A DNA stretch of 64,000 nt from Streptantibioticus_A sp037034305 (GTDB lineage: Bacteria; Actinomycetota; Actinomycetes; Streptomycetales; Streptomycetaceae): the NCBI GenBank assembly GCA_037034305.1, contig JBAGJY010000011.1, positions 124,001 to 188,000 on the forward strand, read 5' to 3'. Positions 1 to 8,051 of this stretch are shown in pieces. The translations under genes and the position numbers were made by a program. A model generated the notes under the pieces. That model was not told the origin of the DNA, made no database searches, and saw nothing but the letters and a program-made list of their open reading frames with translations. The first letter of the stretch is position 1. The number at the start of each line of letters is the position of its first letter.

Positions 1-399
1 CCGGAACTCGGCCTGCTGATCGACCAGCCGTTCTTCGCGGTGCGCGACGAGGCGGCCACCGACGACCTTCGGTACGCCAACAAGTGCCTGCGCGACCACC
101 TCACCAAGGACTACCTGTGCATCGGCTATGTGCAGGGCGGGTTGCTGGCGGTGAAGACCAAGGGCGAGCGGATCGGCACGATGTGGTTCTGCCCGTACGA
201 CGACGCGCGGGACACGCACGACTACTGGGACTCGCCGCAGCAGCGGGTGGGTTCGCTGCTGCTGCCGTGCGGTGATGATTTCGACGCCTTCCTGCTGCGA
301 CTCGCGGGCAATCCGCCGGAGTTGGAGACGGTGGCGAACCTGATGGTGGACGGCGGCTTCGCGCGGGCCGTCGAGGTGGAGGGTGAGTCGGCCCGGTGA
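1..399 (+). CDS. SUKH-family (SMI1/KNR4-like) protein, 5' partial
   Basis: The reading frame is open from the first base of the window, so the start lies upstream; a GTG at 40 is internal. The visible part ends in the pattern of SUKH-superfamily domains: an alternating beta-strand core with a WFCPYDDA segment, then a short acidic helix (CGDDFDAFLLRLAG). SUKH proteins act as immunity or regulatory modules in contact-dependent and polymorphic toxin systems, and many Streptomyces copies are stand-alone housekeeping paralogs. The stop overlaps the start of the next gene (GTGA), so the two are translationally coupled. That neighbour carries Imm35-like, deaminase-like and SUKH-4 segments, which supports the assignment. 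The exact subfamily is uncertain without the N-terminus. Confidence 0.7.
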   Translation, partial: PELGLLIDQPFFAVRDEAATDDLRYANKCLRDHLTKDYLCIGYVQGGLLAVKTKGERIGTMWFCPYDDARDTHDYWDSPQQRVGSLLLPCGDDFDAFLLRLAGNPPELETVANLMVDGGFARAVEVEGESAR

Positions 400-2879
400 T
401 TACTTTCACGCAGGCGCACGAGCGCGCCGAGGCCTGGGTCAACGGTGACGTACCGGCGTACGAGCGCCGCGAGGTTCGGGTGCGGGAGTTCGACCTGGGC
501 TATGTGGTGTGGGCCGAGGACCGCGAGGACGGGCCGACGTCCGACGGCGCCCGGTCGCGGCTGGTGATAGCCCGCGAGGACGGCCGCACCACGCTGTGGC
601 CCGCGCTGCCGGTCGACGAGGTGATCCGCAGCTACGAGTTGGTGTACGGGACCCCGCGGCAGCCCGAGCCGGAGGCGGCGGCCGAGCCGCCCAAGCGGCT
701 TGACCTGGAGGCGACTTCGTTCCTGCTGAGCCCGCCGGAGTGGCTGCAGGAAGCAGCCGACAAGCTGGGCATCCCGGACAACCGCCGCACTTCCGGCAAG
801 GCTGTCGAGGACAACTCCGGCGCGCCGCAGCCGGATTCGGCGGACGGCCGCCAGCCGACGGACACCGGCTCGCTCGCCACGACCGGCTCGGCGGCCACCC
901 CGCCGCCCACCGCCCCCGCCGCGGCCACCCCTTGGGCGGACGCCAACGCCGACTCGGGCGACTTCGCCGCCGCCGCGTCCGTCGCACCGCCCGCGACCGT
1001 GCTGGCGCCGCCGGTCAGCGGTGTCGACGCACCGGACACCCCGCCGCCGGGTGCCCGCCCGGAGGCCAAGACCGAACTGCTGCCCAGCGGCAGCGCGTTG
1101 CCGCCCACCCGGGTGGCGCCCGCCATCGACGCCCCGGCCAGCGGCGGCCCGGCCGCGCCCGTGCCGCCCGCCGCGAACACCCCGCCGCCGGGCTGGAACG
1201 CACCCGGCGCCCAGGGCCTTTCGCAGCTGCCGCCGCCCACCGGGCCGTCGGTGCACGCCACGCCGCCGCCCGGCTGGCTCTCCGCGGGCGACATCGCGGA
1301 CGCCGAGACGTCCAAGGCGATGCCGCCGCCGCGCGGCCACACCCCGCCACCCGCCGCACCGGGCGCGCCCACGCCGCCCCCGGCCGCACCGGGCGGCTAT
1401 GTCGCCACTCAGTTGGTGCCGTCACTGGACGCCGCCGGTCCCACGCCGCCGCCCCCGCCGGGTGCGCCGACGCCGTCGCCGGGCGGGCCCGGAACGCCCC
1501 CGCCGCCCCTGGGTGCGGGCGGTGGCAGCCATGCCGCCGCCACGGTGCTGGCCAGCCCGTCGGACCTGCCGGGCGGTCCGGCCGGTCGCGGCACCCCGCC
1601 GCCCCCGCCCCCGCCGCCGCCCGGAGTCGGTGCTCCCGGCCGGGCCGGGGCCACCCCGCCGCCCCCGCCGCCCGCCCCGGGCACACCGCCCCCGGCGCAC
1701 GCCGCCGCCACGATGCTCGCCACGCCCCAGGGCGGCCCCGGCACGCCCCCGCCTCCGCCGCCCGGCGCGGTACCGGGCGGCCCCGGCATGCCCCCGCCCC
1801 CGCCCCCGCCGCCCGGCGCGGCACCGGGCGGCCACGGCACGCCGCCGCCGGGTGCCCCCGGCGGCTACGGCTTCCCGCAGCCGCCGCAGGGGGTGCCGGT
1901 GGTCGGTCCCGGCTACATGGCCGTACTGCGCTACCGCGCGAACGACGGTTCGGAGCAGCAGATCATCCGCCGCTCCGCGCCCGGCACGCCGCACCCGGAG
2001 TGGCAGATACTGCACGAGCTGCGGTCGTTGAACGTGCCGCCGCAGCAAGTGCTGGAGCTGCACACCGAGTTGGAGTCGTGCGAGCTGCCCGGCGGCTACT
2101 GCGCGCGGATGGTCCGCGAGACCTGGCCGCAGGTGCGGATCAGCCACACCGCGCCGTACGGCCGTGACCATGCCTCGCGCCAGCAGGGGGTGCAGCATCT
2201 GCTCACCCACCAGGGGGAGTTGGCGCAGGTCGCGGACGGTCCGGCGCGCCCGCGCCCGCAACGCGTGCCGCTGCCCGACCCGCAGCAGGTGCAGCGTGTG
2301 CCGCCGATTCCGCTTCAGGCCATCGGGCAGGAGCTGGCGCAGGCCTTCGGCCCGCAGGGTGTGTTCCGGTTCGACCAGCGGGCGGTGGCCAGGCAGGGCG
2401 TGCCGGACATCGTGGCGCAGACGCTGGTGTGGGCCGGGCTGCCCGCCGACTTCGGGCCGTTCTTCTGGGCGCAGGCGCAGCCCGGCCGCCCGGTGCCGAC
2501 GCTCGCCGAGATCGCCGCGGAGCGTGGCGTGCAGGCGGCGCCGGACGCGGCCTCGTACCTGGTGATGGGGAACGACTTCGGTCGGCAGCTGTGCGTGCAG
2601 TACGGGACGGCGCACATCATGGCGGTGCCGCTGGAGGCGGCGCCGGGCGCGCACGCCAGCCCCACCCAGTTCGTCAACACCAGCCTGCCGGACTTCGTCC
2701 GCTGCATGGCGCTGCTGGGCGGCATGTGGCGGCTGCGGCTCGGGCTCACGCCGGACCAGGCGGGCCGCTGGACGGTCGACTTCCAGTCCCAGCTGGCGGC
2801 GCTGGACCCGGCGGCGCTGGCCTCGCCGGACAACTGGTGGTCGGTGCTGCTCGAGCAGATGTGGGACGGGCTGCTGTAG
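396..2879 (+). CDS. Imm35/YrhB-like + Pro-rich + deaminase-like + SUKH-4 protein
   Basis: 827 residues. Residues 1-90 resemble the YrhB/Imm35 immunity fold. Residues about 90-500 are a low-complexity Pro/Gly/Ala region with runs of up to nine prolines and recurring ATVLA- or ATMLA-type segments. Residues about 506-600 look like the nucleic-acid/nucleotide deaminase of polymorphic toxin systems: His533-Pro-Glu535 as the HxE signature and Cys562/Cys569 in CELPGGYC as the second zinc-ligand pair. Residues about 640-827 match the SUKH-4 immunity family. The GTG start overlaps the upstream SUKH gene by 4 bp. Toxin-like and immunity-like domains on one chain suggest a self-neutralised or regulatory protein and not a free toxin. 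There is no signal peptide. Domain calls are by eye; deaminase activity is inference. Confidence 0.72.
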   Translation: MITFTQAHERAEAWVNGDVPAYERREVRVREFDLGYVVWAEDREDGPTSDGARSRLVIAREDGRTTLWPALPVDEVIRSYELVYGTPRQPEPEAAAEPPKRLDLEATSFLLSPPEWLQEAADKLGIPDNRRTSGKAVEDNSGAPQPDSADGRQPTDTGSLATTGSAATPPPTAPAAATPWADANADSGDFAAAASVAPPATVLAPPVSGVDAPDTPPPGARPEAKTELLPSGSALPPTRVAPAIDAPASGGPAAPVPPAANTPPPGWNAPGAQGLSQLPPPTGPSVHATPPPGWLSAGDIADAETSKAMPPPRGHTPPPAAPGAPTPPPAAPGGYVATQLVPSLDAAGPTPPPPPGAPTPSPGGPGTPPPPLGAGGGSHAAATVLASPSDLPGGPAGRGTPPPPPPPPPGVGAPGRAGATPPPPPPAPGTPPPAHAAATMLATPQGGPGTPPPPPPGAVPGGPGMPPPPPPPPGAAPGGHGTPPPGAPGGYGFPQPPQGVPVVGPGYMAVLRYRANDGSEQQIIRRSAPGTPHPEWQILHELRSLNVPPQQVLELHTELESCELPGGYCARMVRETWPQVRISHTAPYGRDHASRQQGVQHLLTHQGELAQVADGPARPRPQRVPLPDPQQVQRVPPIPLQAIGQELAQAFGPQGVFRFDQRAVARQGVPDIVAQTLVWAGLPADFGPFFWAQAQPGRPVPTLAEIAAERGVQAAPDAASYLVMGNDFGRQLCVQYGTAHIMAVPLEAAPGAHASPTQFVNTSLPDFVRCMALLGGMWRLRLGLTPDQAGRWTVDFQSQLAALDPAALASPDNWWSVLLEQMWDGLL

Positions 2880-2903
2880 GCGGTCCGCGAGTGTGGGTCA
2901 ACG

Positions 2904-2935
2904 GGTGCGCCCCGCCGGTGTCGGCGGGGCGCACC
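2904..2935 (+). terminator. Hairpin terminator after the SUKH/deaminase operon
   Basis: Perfect 14-bp GC stem (2904-2917 with 2922-2935) and a 4-nt loop, 25 bp after the stop codon, followed by CGCTGTTTG. It fits a Streptomyces-type terminator with little U-tract. The remaining sequence to 3117 shows no gene. Confidence 0.7.
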
Positions 2936-3117
2936 GCTGTTTGCGGGATGTGGCGCCGGTCACGTTGCGGCGCGGAACGGTTGTCGGCGCGCTGGGGCGC
3001 GATACCGCGATCCAGTTATGAGGCGGTTCGGGCGCGTCGTGACGGAAGCTGGGTAGGGGGTCAGCGGAGTGTTGCGGCATGAATATTTCGCCCAAATCAT
3101 GAAAGATAGGGCGGGTT

Positions 3118-4038
3118 ATGGGAGACAAGGGGCTGAGCATGGTGATGTCGATGACCCCCCAGGGCTTCAGTACCGCCGCTCGGGGCCGCGGCTACCGGGT
3201 CGAGCAGGTTGACGCCTTCCTCGCCGCCCTGTCCGCGGAGCGCGACGCGGCGTGGGAGCGCGCCGCGCGCCTGACGGTCCTGGCCAACGAGATGGACGCC
3301 GAGGCCGCGAGCCTGCGCGCGGCCCTTGAGGCGCTCGGGCCGGTGACGTACGAGGCGCTGGGCGCGGGCGCGCAGCGGCTGCTGAAGATGGTCGAGGAAG
3401 AGGCCGCGGACGTGAGGGAGCGGGCGCAGGCCGAGGCCAGGCGCTCGATGGAGACGGCCGAGCAGGTCGCCTTGGAGCTGAGGGAACAGGCGCAGGCCGA
3501 GGCGCGCCAGCGGCGCGGCGCCGCCGACGAGGCCGCCGAGGGTGTTCGGGCCGCCGCCGAGAAGTACGCCGCCGAAGTGCGCGGCGCCAGCGGCCAGGAG
3601 GCGGCCCGCACCCGCGAGGAGGCCGAGCGCGCACTGGACGCGGCGCGGCAGGAGGCCGCGCGAATCGTCGCCGAGCACGAGAAGGACCAGCGGCAGCGGC
3701 TGGCCGAGCTGGACAGCCAGCTCGCCGAGCGCGAGGCGATGGTGGACAGCCATCTCGCCGATCTCGCCGACCGGGCGGAGCGCCTGCTCGCCGACGCGCA
3801 GCACGCGCACGCCGAGGCGCAGGAGGCGGCCGCCCGCCGCGAGGCCGACGCGCAGTCCGAGGCCTCCGCGATCGTCGCCCAGGCGCACGCCATGGCCGAA
3901 CGCGTCGCGCGGGACAGCGAACGGGAGTTGCGCGAGCACGAGATCCACTGCGAGGAGATCCGCTCGCACCTGTCCCATGTGCGCACCAGCCTGTCCACCC
4001 TCACCGGCCGCCCGCTGCCCGACCCCGACCGCCCCTAG
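3118..4038 (+). CDS. DivIVA-domain coiled-coil protein
   Basis: 306 residues. After a short N-terminus, the segment TPQGFSTAARGRGYRVEQVD resembles the DivIVA N-terminal membrane-binding motif. It is followed by about 230 residues of almost uninterrupted Ala/Glu/Arg/Gln heptads, predicted as a long coiled coil. Streptomyces carry several such DivIVA/FilP/Scy-like cytoskeletal proteins that organise polar growth, and this one is probably a structural scaffold on the membrane. The ATG at 3118 has a weak ribosome binding site; an ATG at 3139 has AAGGGG six bases upstream and may be the true start. It lies alone between two strong hairpins, so it is probably monocistronic. Function beyond the fold is not visible. 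Confidence 0.75.
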   Translation: MGDKGLSMVMSMTPQGFSTAARGRGYRVEQVDAFLAALSAERDAAWERAARLTVLANEMDAEAASLRAALEALGPVTYEALGAGAQRLLKMVEEEAADVRERAQAEARRSMETAEQVALELREQAQAEARQRRGAADEAAEGVRAAAEKYAAEVRGASGQEAARTREEAERALDAARQEAARIVAEHEKDQRQRLAELDSQLAEREAMVDSHLADLADRAERLLADAQHAHAEAQEAAARREADAQSEASAIVAQAHAMAERVARDSERELREHEIHCEEIRSHLSHVRTSLSTLTGRPLPDPDRP

Positions 4039-4059
4039 CGCCGCAAGCGCCGCAGGCGT

Positions 4060-4098
4060 GACTGCCGCGGCCCCCGTTCCCCGGGGGCCGCGGCAGTC
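4060..4098. terminator. 17-bp perfect hairpin after the DivIVA-like gene
   Basis: Stem 4060-4076 pairs perfectly with 4082-4098 around a TTCCC loop, 21 bp after the stop. A strong factor-independent-type structure without a U-tract. Confidence 0.75.
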
Positions 4099-4346
4099 GT
4101 GTGTCCGCACCCCCTAGGGGATGCCCTGTCGTTCCTCATACCCCTGGTTCGTCCCGGCGGAGGAGGAGCGGGGCCGTGCCGCTGCCTAGCCTGAAGTGGC
4201 ACTGATGCCGCACCGATGGCGAACCGCAGGCCGCGGGGTGGGGAAATCCCCATCGCGAACCGGCGCCCTGCCCCATCGCATCGGACACCCCCCGTCGGCG
4301 ACGCTGGGCACACCGCACACCACCACGACATTCCAGGAGAAAACAC

Positions 4347-5171
4347 GTGACCACGGCTGTAGCAGTTCCCCGAGCGGGCGGCAGCGGAGGGCGCACGGCC
4401 GTCGCCGCGAGGGCACGGCAGGTGACCAAGGCGTACGGCAACGGGGAGACCAGGGTCGTCGCACTCGACGCCGTCGATGTCGACATCGCCCGCGGCCAGT
4501 TCACCGCGATCATGGGACCGTCCGGTTCCGGCAAGTCGACGCTGATGCACTGCCTCGCGGGCCTGGACTCGCTCACCTCCGGCCGCATATGGATAGGCGA
4601 GACGGAGCTGACCAAACTGAAGGACAAGCAGCTCACCCGGTTGCGCCGGGACCAAGTGGGCTTCATCTTCCAGGCGTTCAACCTGCTGCCGACCTTGAAC
4701 GCGCTGGAGAACATCACCCTGCCGATGGACATCGCGGGCCGCAAGCCCGACAAGCGCTGGCTGGACACGGTCGTACAGACCGTGGGCCTCGGCGGACGGC
4801 TCAAGCACCGGCCGAGCCAGCTGTCCGGCGGCCAGCAGCAGCGCGTCGCGGTGGCGCGGGCGCTCGTCGCCCAGCCGGAGATCATCTTCGGTGACGAGCC
4901 GACCGGAAACCTCGACTCGCGCGCCGGTGCCGAAGTCCTCGGCTTCCTGCGCCGCTCGGTGGACGAACTCGGCCAGACCATCGTGATGGTCACCCACGAC
5001 CCGACGGCCGCCTCCTACGCGGACCGCGTGCTGTACCTGGCGGACGGCCGGATCGTGGACGACATGGCCAACCCCACCGCGGAGCTGGTCTTCGAACGGA
5101 TGCTGCAGTTCTCGGGGGACGAGCCCCGGACCACCGCCGAGCACTCCGAGGTCCGCGGGAGGGCCTCGTGA
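4347..5171 (+). CDS. ABC transporter ATP-binding protein (MacB/LolD type)
   Basis: 274 residues. Walker A GPSGSGKST, Q-loop FIFQAFNLLPTLNALEN, signature LSGGQQQR, Walker B IIFGDEPTGNLDSR and the H-loop VTHD are all intact. The ribosome site AGGAG lies 6-10 bases before the GTG start. This class couples to FtsX-type permeases that move or release lipids, lipoproteins or antimicrobial compounds by mechanotransmission. The stop overlaps the GTG of the permease (GTGA). The protein is closely similar to the ATPase at 33270-34085. The substrate is unknown. Confidence 0.93.
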   Translation: MTTAVAVPRAGGSGGRTAVAARARQVTKAYGNGETRVVALDAVDVDIARGQFTAIMGPSGSGKSTLMHCLAGLDSLTSGRIWIGETELTKLKDKQLTRLRRDQVGFIFQAFNLLPTLNALENITLPMDIAGRKPDKRWLDTVVQTVGLGGRLKHRPSQLSGGQQQRVAVARALVAQPEIIFGDEPTGNLDSRAGAEVLGFLRRSVDELGQTIVMVTHDPTAASYADRVLYLADGRIVDDMANPTAELVFERMLQFSGDEPRTTAEHSEVRGRAS

Positions 5172-7744
5172 CCGTACTGAAGACCTCGCTGCGCAACTTC
5201 CTCGCGCACAAGGGCCGCATGGCGCTGTCCGCGGTGGCGGTGCTGCTCTCGGTGGCGTTCGTCTGCGGCACGCTGGTGTTCACCGACACCGTCAACGCCA
5301 CCTTCGACAAGCTCTTCGCCACCACCTCCGCCGACCTCACCGTCAAGCCCAAGGACGCGGGCAACAGCGACAACGCCGACGGCGCGCCGCCGGTCACCCT
5401 GCCCGCCGCCACCGTCGGGAGGATCGCCGCCGAACCGGGCGTGCGCAACGCGCTGGGCGTCGCCTCGTCGACCCAGGTCACCCTGGTCGACCCGAAGACC
5501 AACAAGAACATCGGGCCGACCTCCGGCGCCCCCACCATCGCCTCCAACTGGACGGTGACCCCCAACGCCGCGCTCAAGCTCACCTCCGGGCAGGCGCCGC
5601 GGGGGCCCGGCCAGGCGCTGCTGGACGCCGACACCGCCGCCAAGGCACACCTGGGCATCGGCGACGAGGTCAAGGTGATGTCCGCGTTCGGCACCTTCAC
5701 CCAGAAGATCACCGGCATCGCCACCTTCCAGACCACCAACCCCGGCGCGGCGATGGTGTTCCTGGACACGCCCACCGCGCAGCGTGAACTCCTCGGCCAC
5801 AGCGGGGTGTTCAGCTCCGTCGAGGCGTACGGCGACGGCAGCCGGACCAACGACCAGCTCAAGGCGCGGGCGGTGACCGCGCTGGGCGGCGGCTACCAGG
5901 TGCAGACGAAGGCCGAGGCGGCGGCGGAGAACAAGTCGAGCGTCGGCAGCTTCCTCAACGTGATGAAGGACAGCATGCTCGGCTTCGCCGGGATCGCCGT
6001 GCTGGTCGGCATCTTCCTGATCGTCAACACCTTCTCCATGCTGGTCGCCCAGCGCACCCGGGAGATCGGCCTGATGCGGGCCATCGGCGCCAGCCGCAGG
6101 CAGGTCAACCGCTCGGTGCTGATCGAGGCGGTACTGCTCGGGGTGCTCGGCTCCGCGCTCGGCGTCGCGGGCGGCGTCGGCCTGGCGATGGGCCTGATGC
6201 GGCTGATGAACGGCATGGGCATGCACCTGGACAGCAGCGAGCTGACCGTCAAGTGGTCAACTCCCGTGGTGGGCGCGGTCCTCGGCGTACTGGTCACGCT
6301 CGTGTCGGCCTATCTGCCCGCCCGCCGGGCCGCGAAGGTGACGCCGATGGCCGCGCTGCGTGACGCGGGCGGCGGCCAGGCCGCGGGCGGCTCCACCGCG
6401 CTGCGGTCGGCTTTCGGCCTGCTGCTCACCGGTGCCGGTGCCGCGTCGCTGGTGGCCGCGGGGGCGGCGAAGGTCGCCGGGACCGGCAGCATGTACCTGG
6501 CCTTCGGCGTGCTGCTCACCCTGGTCGGCTTCATCGTGATCGGCCCGCTGCTGGCGGCCGGGGTGGTACGGGTGCTGGGCGCGGTCACGCTGCGGCCGTT
6601 CGGCCCGGTCGGCCGCATGGCGCAGCGCAACGCGCTGCGCAACCCGCGGCGTACCGGTGCCACCGCCGCCGCGCTGATGATCGGGCTCGCGCTGGTCTCG
6701 GGGCTGTCCGTGGTGGGTTCCTCGATGGTGGCCTCGGCGGACGAGCAGATCGACAAGTCGGTCGGCGCGGACTTCATCGTCTCCACCGACTCCGGCGCGT
6801 TCACGCCCGACGTCGTGCGGGCGGTCAAGGGCACGGCGGGCCTCGGACACGTCACCGAGTACAAGGCGCTGCCGGTCGTGCTGACGCTGCCGGACGGTAC
6901 GAAGGCCAGGAAGTCGCTGAACGCCACCGACCCGACGTACGCCGACGACCTGCGGGTGCCGGTGGTCTCCGGCCAGGTCAAGGACGCGTACACCGACGGC
7001 GGCATGACGGTCGGCGAGACGTTCGCCCACGACCACGGTCTGAGGCTGGGCGACAGCCTGACCGCGACGTTCCCCGGCGGGCGCACCGCGCCGCTGCGGA
7101 TCGACGCGGTGACGTCGAAGAACACCTCGTTCGACCAGGGCGCGATGTACGTGGGGCTGGACACCGTGCGCCGGTACGTGCCGCGGGAGCTGGTGCCGCA
7201 GGACGTGATGCTGTTCGCCACGGCGGCCGACCACAAGAACACGCAGTCCGCGTATGACGCGCTCAAGGCGTCCGTGCGGGACTTCCCGCAGGTGCAGGTG
7301 CGCGACCAGGCCGACTACAAGAAGCTGCTGCGGGACCAGCTGGGCCAACTGCTCAACCTCGTCTACGGGCTGGTGGCGCTGGCGATCATCGTCGCGGTGC
7401 TCGGGGTGGTGAACACCCTCGCGCTGTCGGTGGTCGAGCGCACCCGGGAGATCGGCCTGATGCGGGCGATCGGGCTGTCCCGGCGGCAGCTGCGGCGGAT
7501 GATCCGCCTGGAGTCCGTGGTGATCGCGCTGTTCGGCGCGGTGATCGGCCTCGGCCTGGGCATGGGCTGGGGTACGGCGGCCCAGAAGCTGCTGGCGCTG
7601 CGGGGCCTGGGGACGCTGGCGATCCCGTGGTCCACGATCGGCACGGTGTTCGTCGGCGCGGCGGTGGTCGGCCTGCTGGCGGCTCTGGCTCCCGCGTTTC
7701 GCGCTTCGCGGATGAACGTACTGTCAGCGATCGCGACGGACTAG
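5168..7744 (+). CDS. FtsX-family ABC transporter permease
   Basis: 858 residues with the duplicated FtsX/MacB-permease layout. An N-terminal membrane helix (about residues 15-37) precedes a large extracytoplasmic domain, then a three-helix block containing MLVAQRTREIGLMRAIGASRRQV. A second extracytoplasmic domain and a second helix block follow, with LSVVERTREIGLMRAIGLSRRQL. The repeated REIGLMRAIG segment is the coupling helix that contacts the ATPase. Start GTG overlaps the ATPase stop by 4 bp. The paralogous pair at 30.7-34.1 kb has the same size and layout. Substrate not identifiable from sequence. Confidence 0.92.
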   Translation: MTVLKTSLRNFLAHKGRMALSAVAVLLSVAFVCGTLVFTDTVNATFDKLFATTSADLTVKPKDAGNSDNADGAPPVTLPAATVGRIAAEPGVRNALGVASSTQVTLVDPKTNKNIGPTSGAPTIASNWTVTPNAALKLTSGQAPRGPGQALLDADTAAKAHLGIGDEVKVMSAFGTFTQKITGIATFQTTNPGAAMVFLDTPTAQRELLGHSGVFSSVEAYGDGSRTNDQLKARAVTALGGGYQVQTKAEAAAENKSSVGSFLNVMKDSMLGFAGIAVLVGIFLIVNTFSMLVAQRTREIGLMRAIGASRRQVNRSVLIEAVLLGVLGSALGVAGGVGLAMGLMRLMNGMGMHLDSSELTVKWSTPVVGAVLGVLVTLVSAYLPARRAAKVTPMAALRDAGGGQAAGGSTALRSAFGLLLTGAGAASLVAAGAAKVAGTGSMYLAFGVLLTLVGFIVIGPLLAAGVVRVLGAVTLRPFGPVGRMAQRNALRNPRRTGATAAALMIGLALVSGLSVVGSSMVASADEQIDKSVGADFIVSTDSGAFTPDVVRAVKGTAGLGHVTEYKALPVVLTLPDGTKARKSLNATDPTYADDLRVPVVSGQVKDAYTDGGMTVGETFAHDHGLRLGDSLTATFPGGRTAPLRIDAVTSKNTSFDQGAMYVGLDTVRRYVPRELVPQDVMLFATAADHKNTQSAYDALKASVRDFPQVQVRDQADYKKLLRDQLGQLLNLVYGLVALAIIVAVLGVVNTLALSVVERTREIGLMRAIGLSRRQLRRMIRLESVVIALFGAVIGLGLGMGWGTAAQKLLALRGLGTLAIPWSTIGTVFVGAAVVGLLAALAPAFRASRMNVLSAIATD

Positions 7745-7761
7745 CGTCCGTAACGCGTCCC

Positions 7762-7789
7762 GGGCGGGCGGGTCTCTTCCCGCCCGCCC
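7762..7789 (+). terminator. Hairpin terminator after the FtsX permease
   Basis: Perfect 11-bp GGGCGGGCGGG stem with a TCTCTT loop, 18 bp after the stop. The rest of 7745-8051 (307 bp) has repeated GGGCGGGTGGG-like tracts and another hairpin near 7896-7916 but no convincing gene. Confidence 0.65.
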
Positions 7790-8051
7790 ACCCGTTCGCC
7801 GTCGGCCTCCAGGGCACCGGGCCGCAGCGCGAAGGCCCCGCCCCCAGGACGAACGTGCGCAACAGCAAGCGAACGCCCGATGGCAAACGGGCGGGCGGGT
7901 GGGCGAGAGACCCACCCCAAGCGCCCGCGGCACCGCACCGCACCGGCCCCCCGACCGGCCGCGACGGCCCGCGAAGGACCGACGGCAACGGGTGGGCGGG
8001 CGGGCACGAACCCCGAACCGCCAGCGCGAGCGCTCACGTACGCTGACCCCC

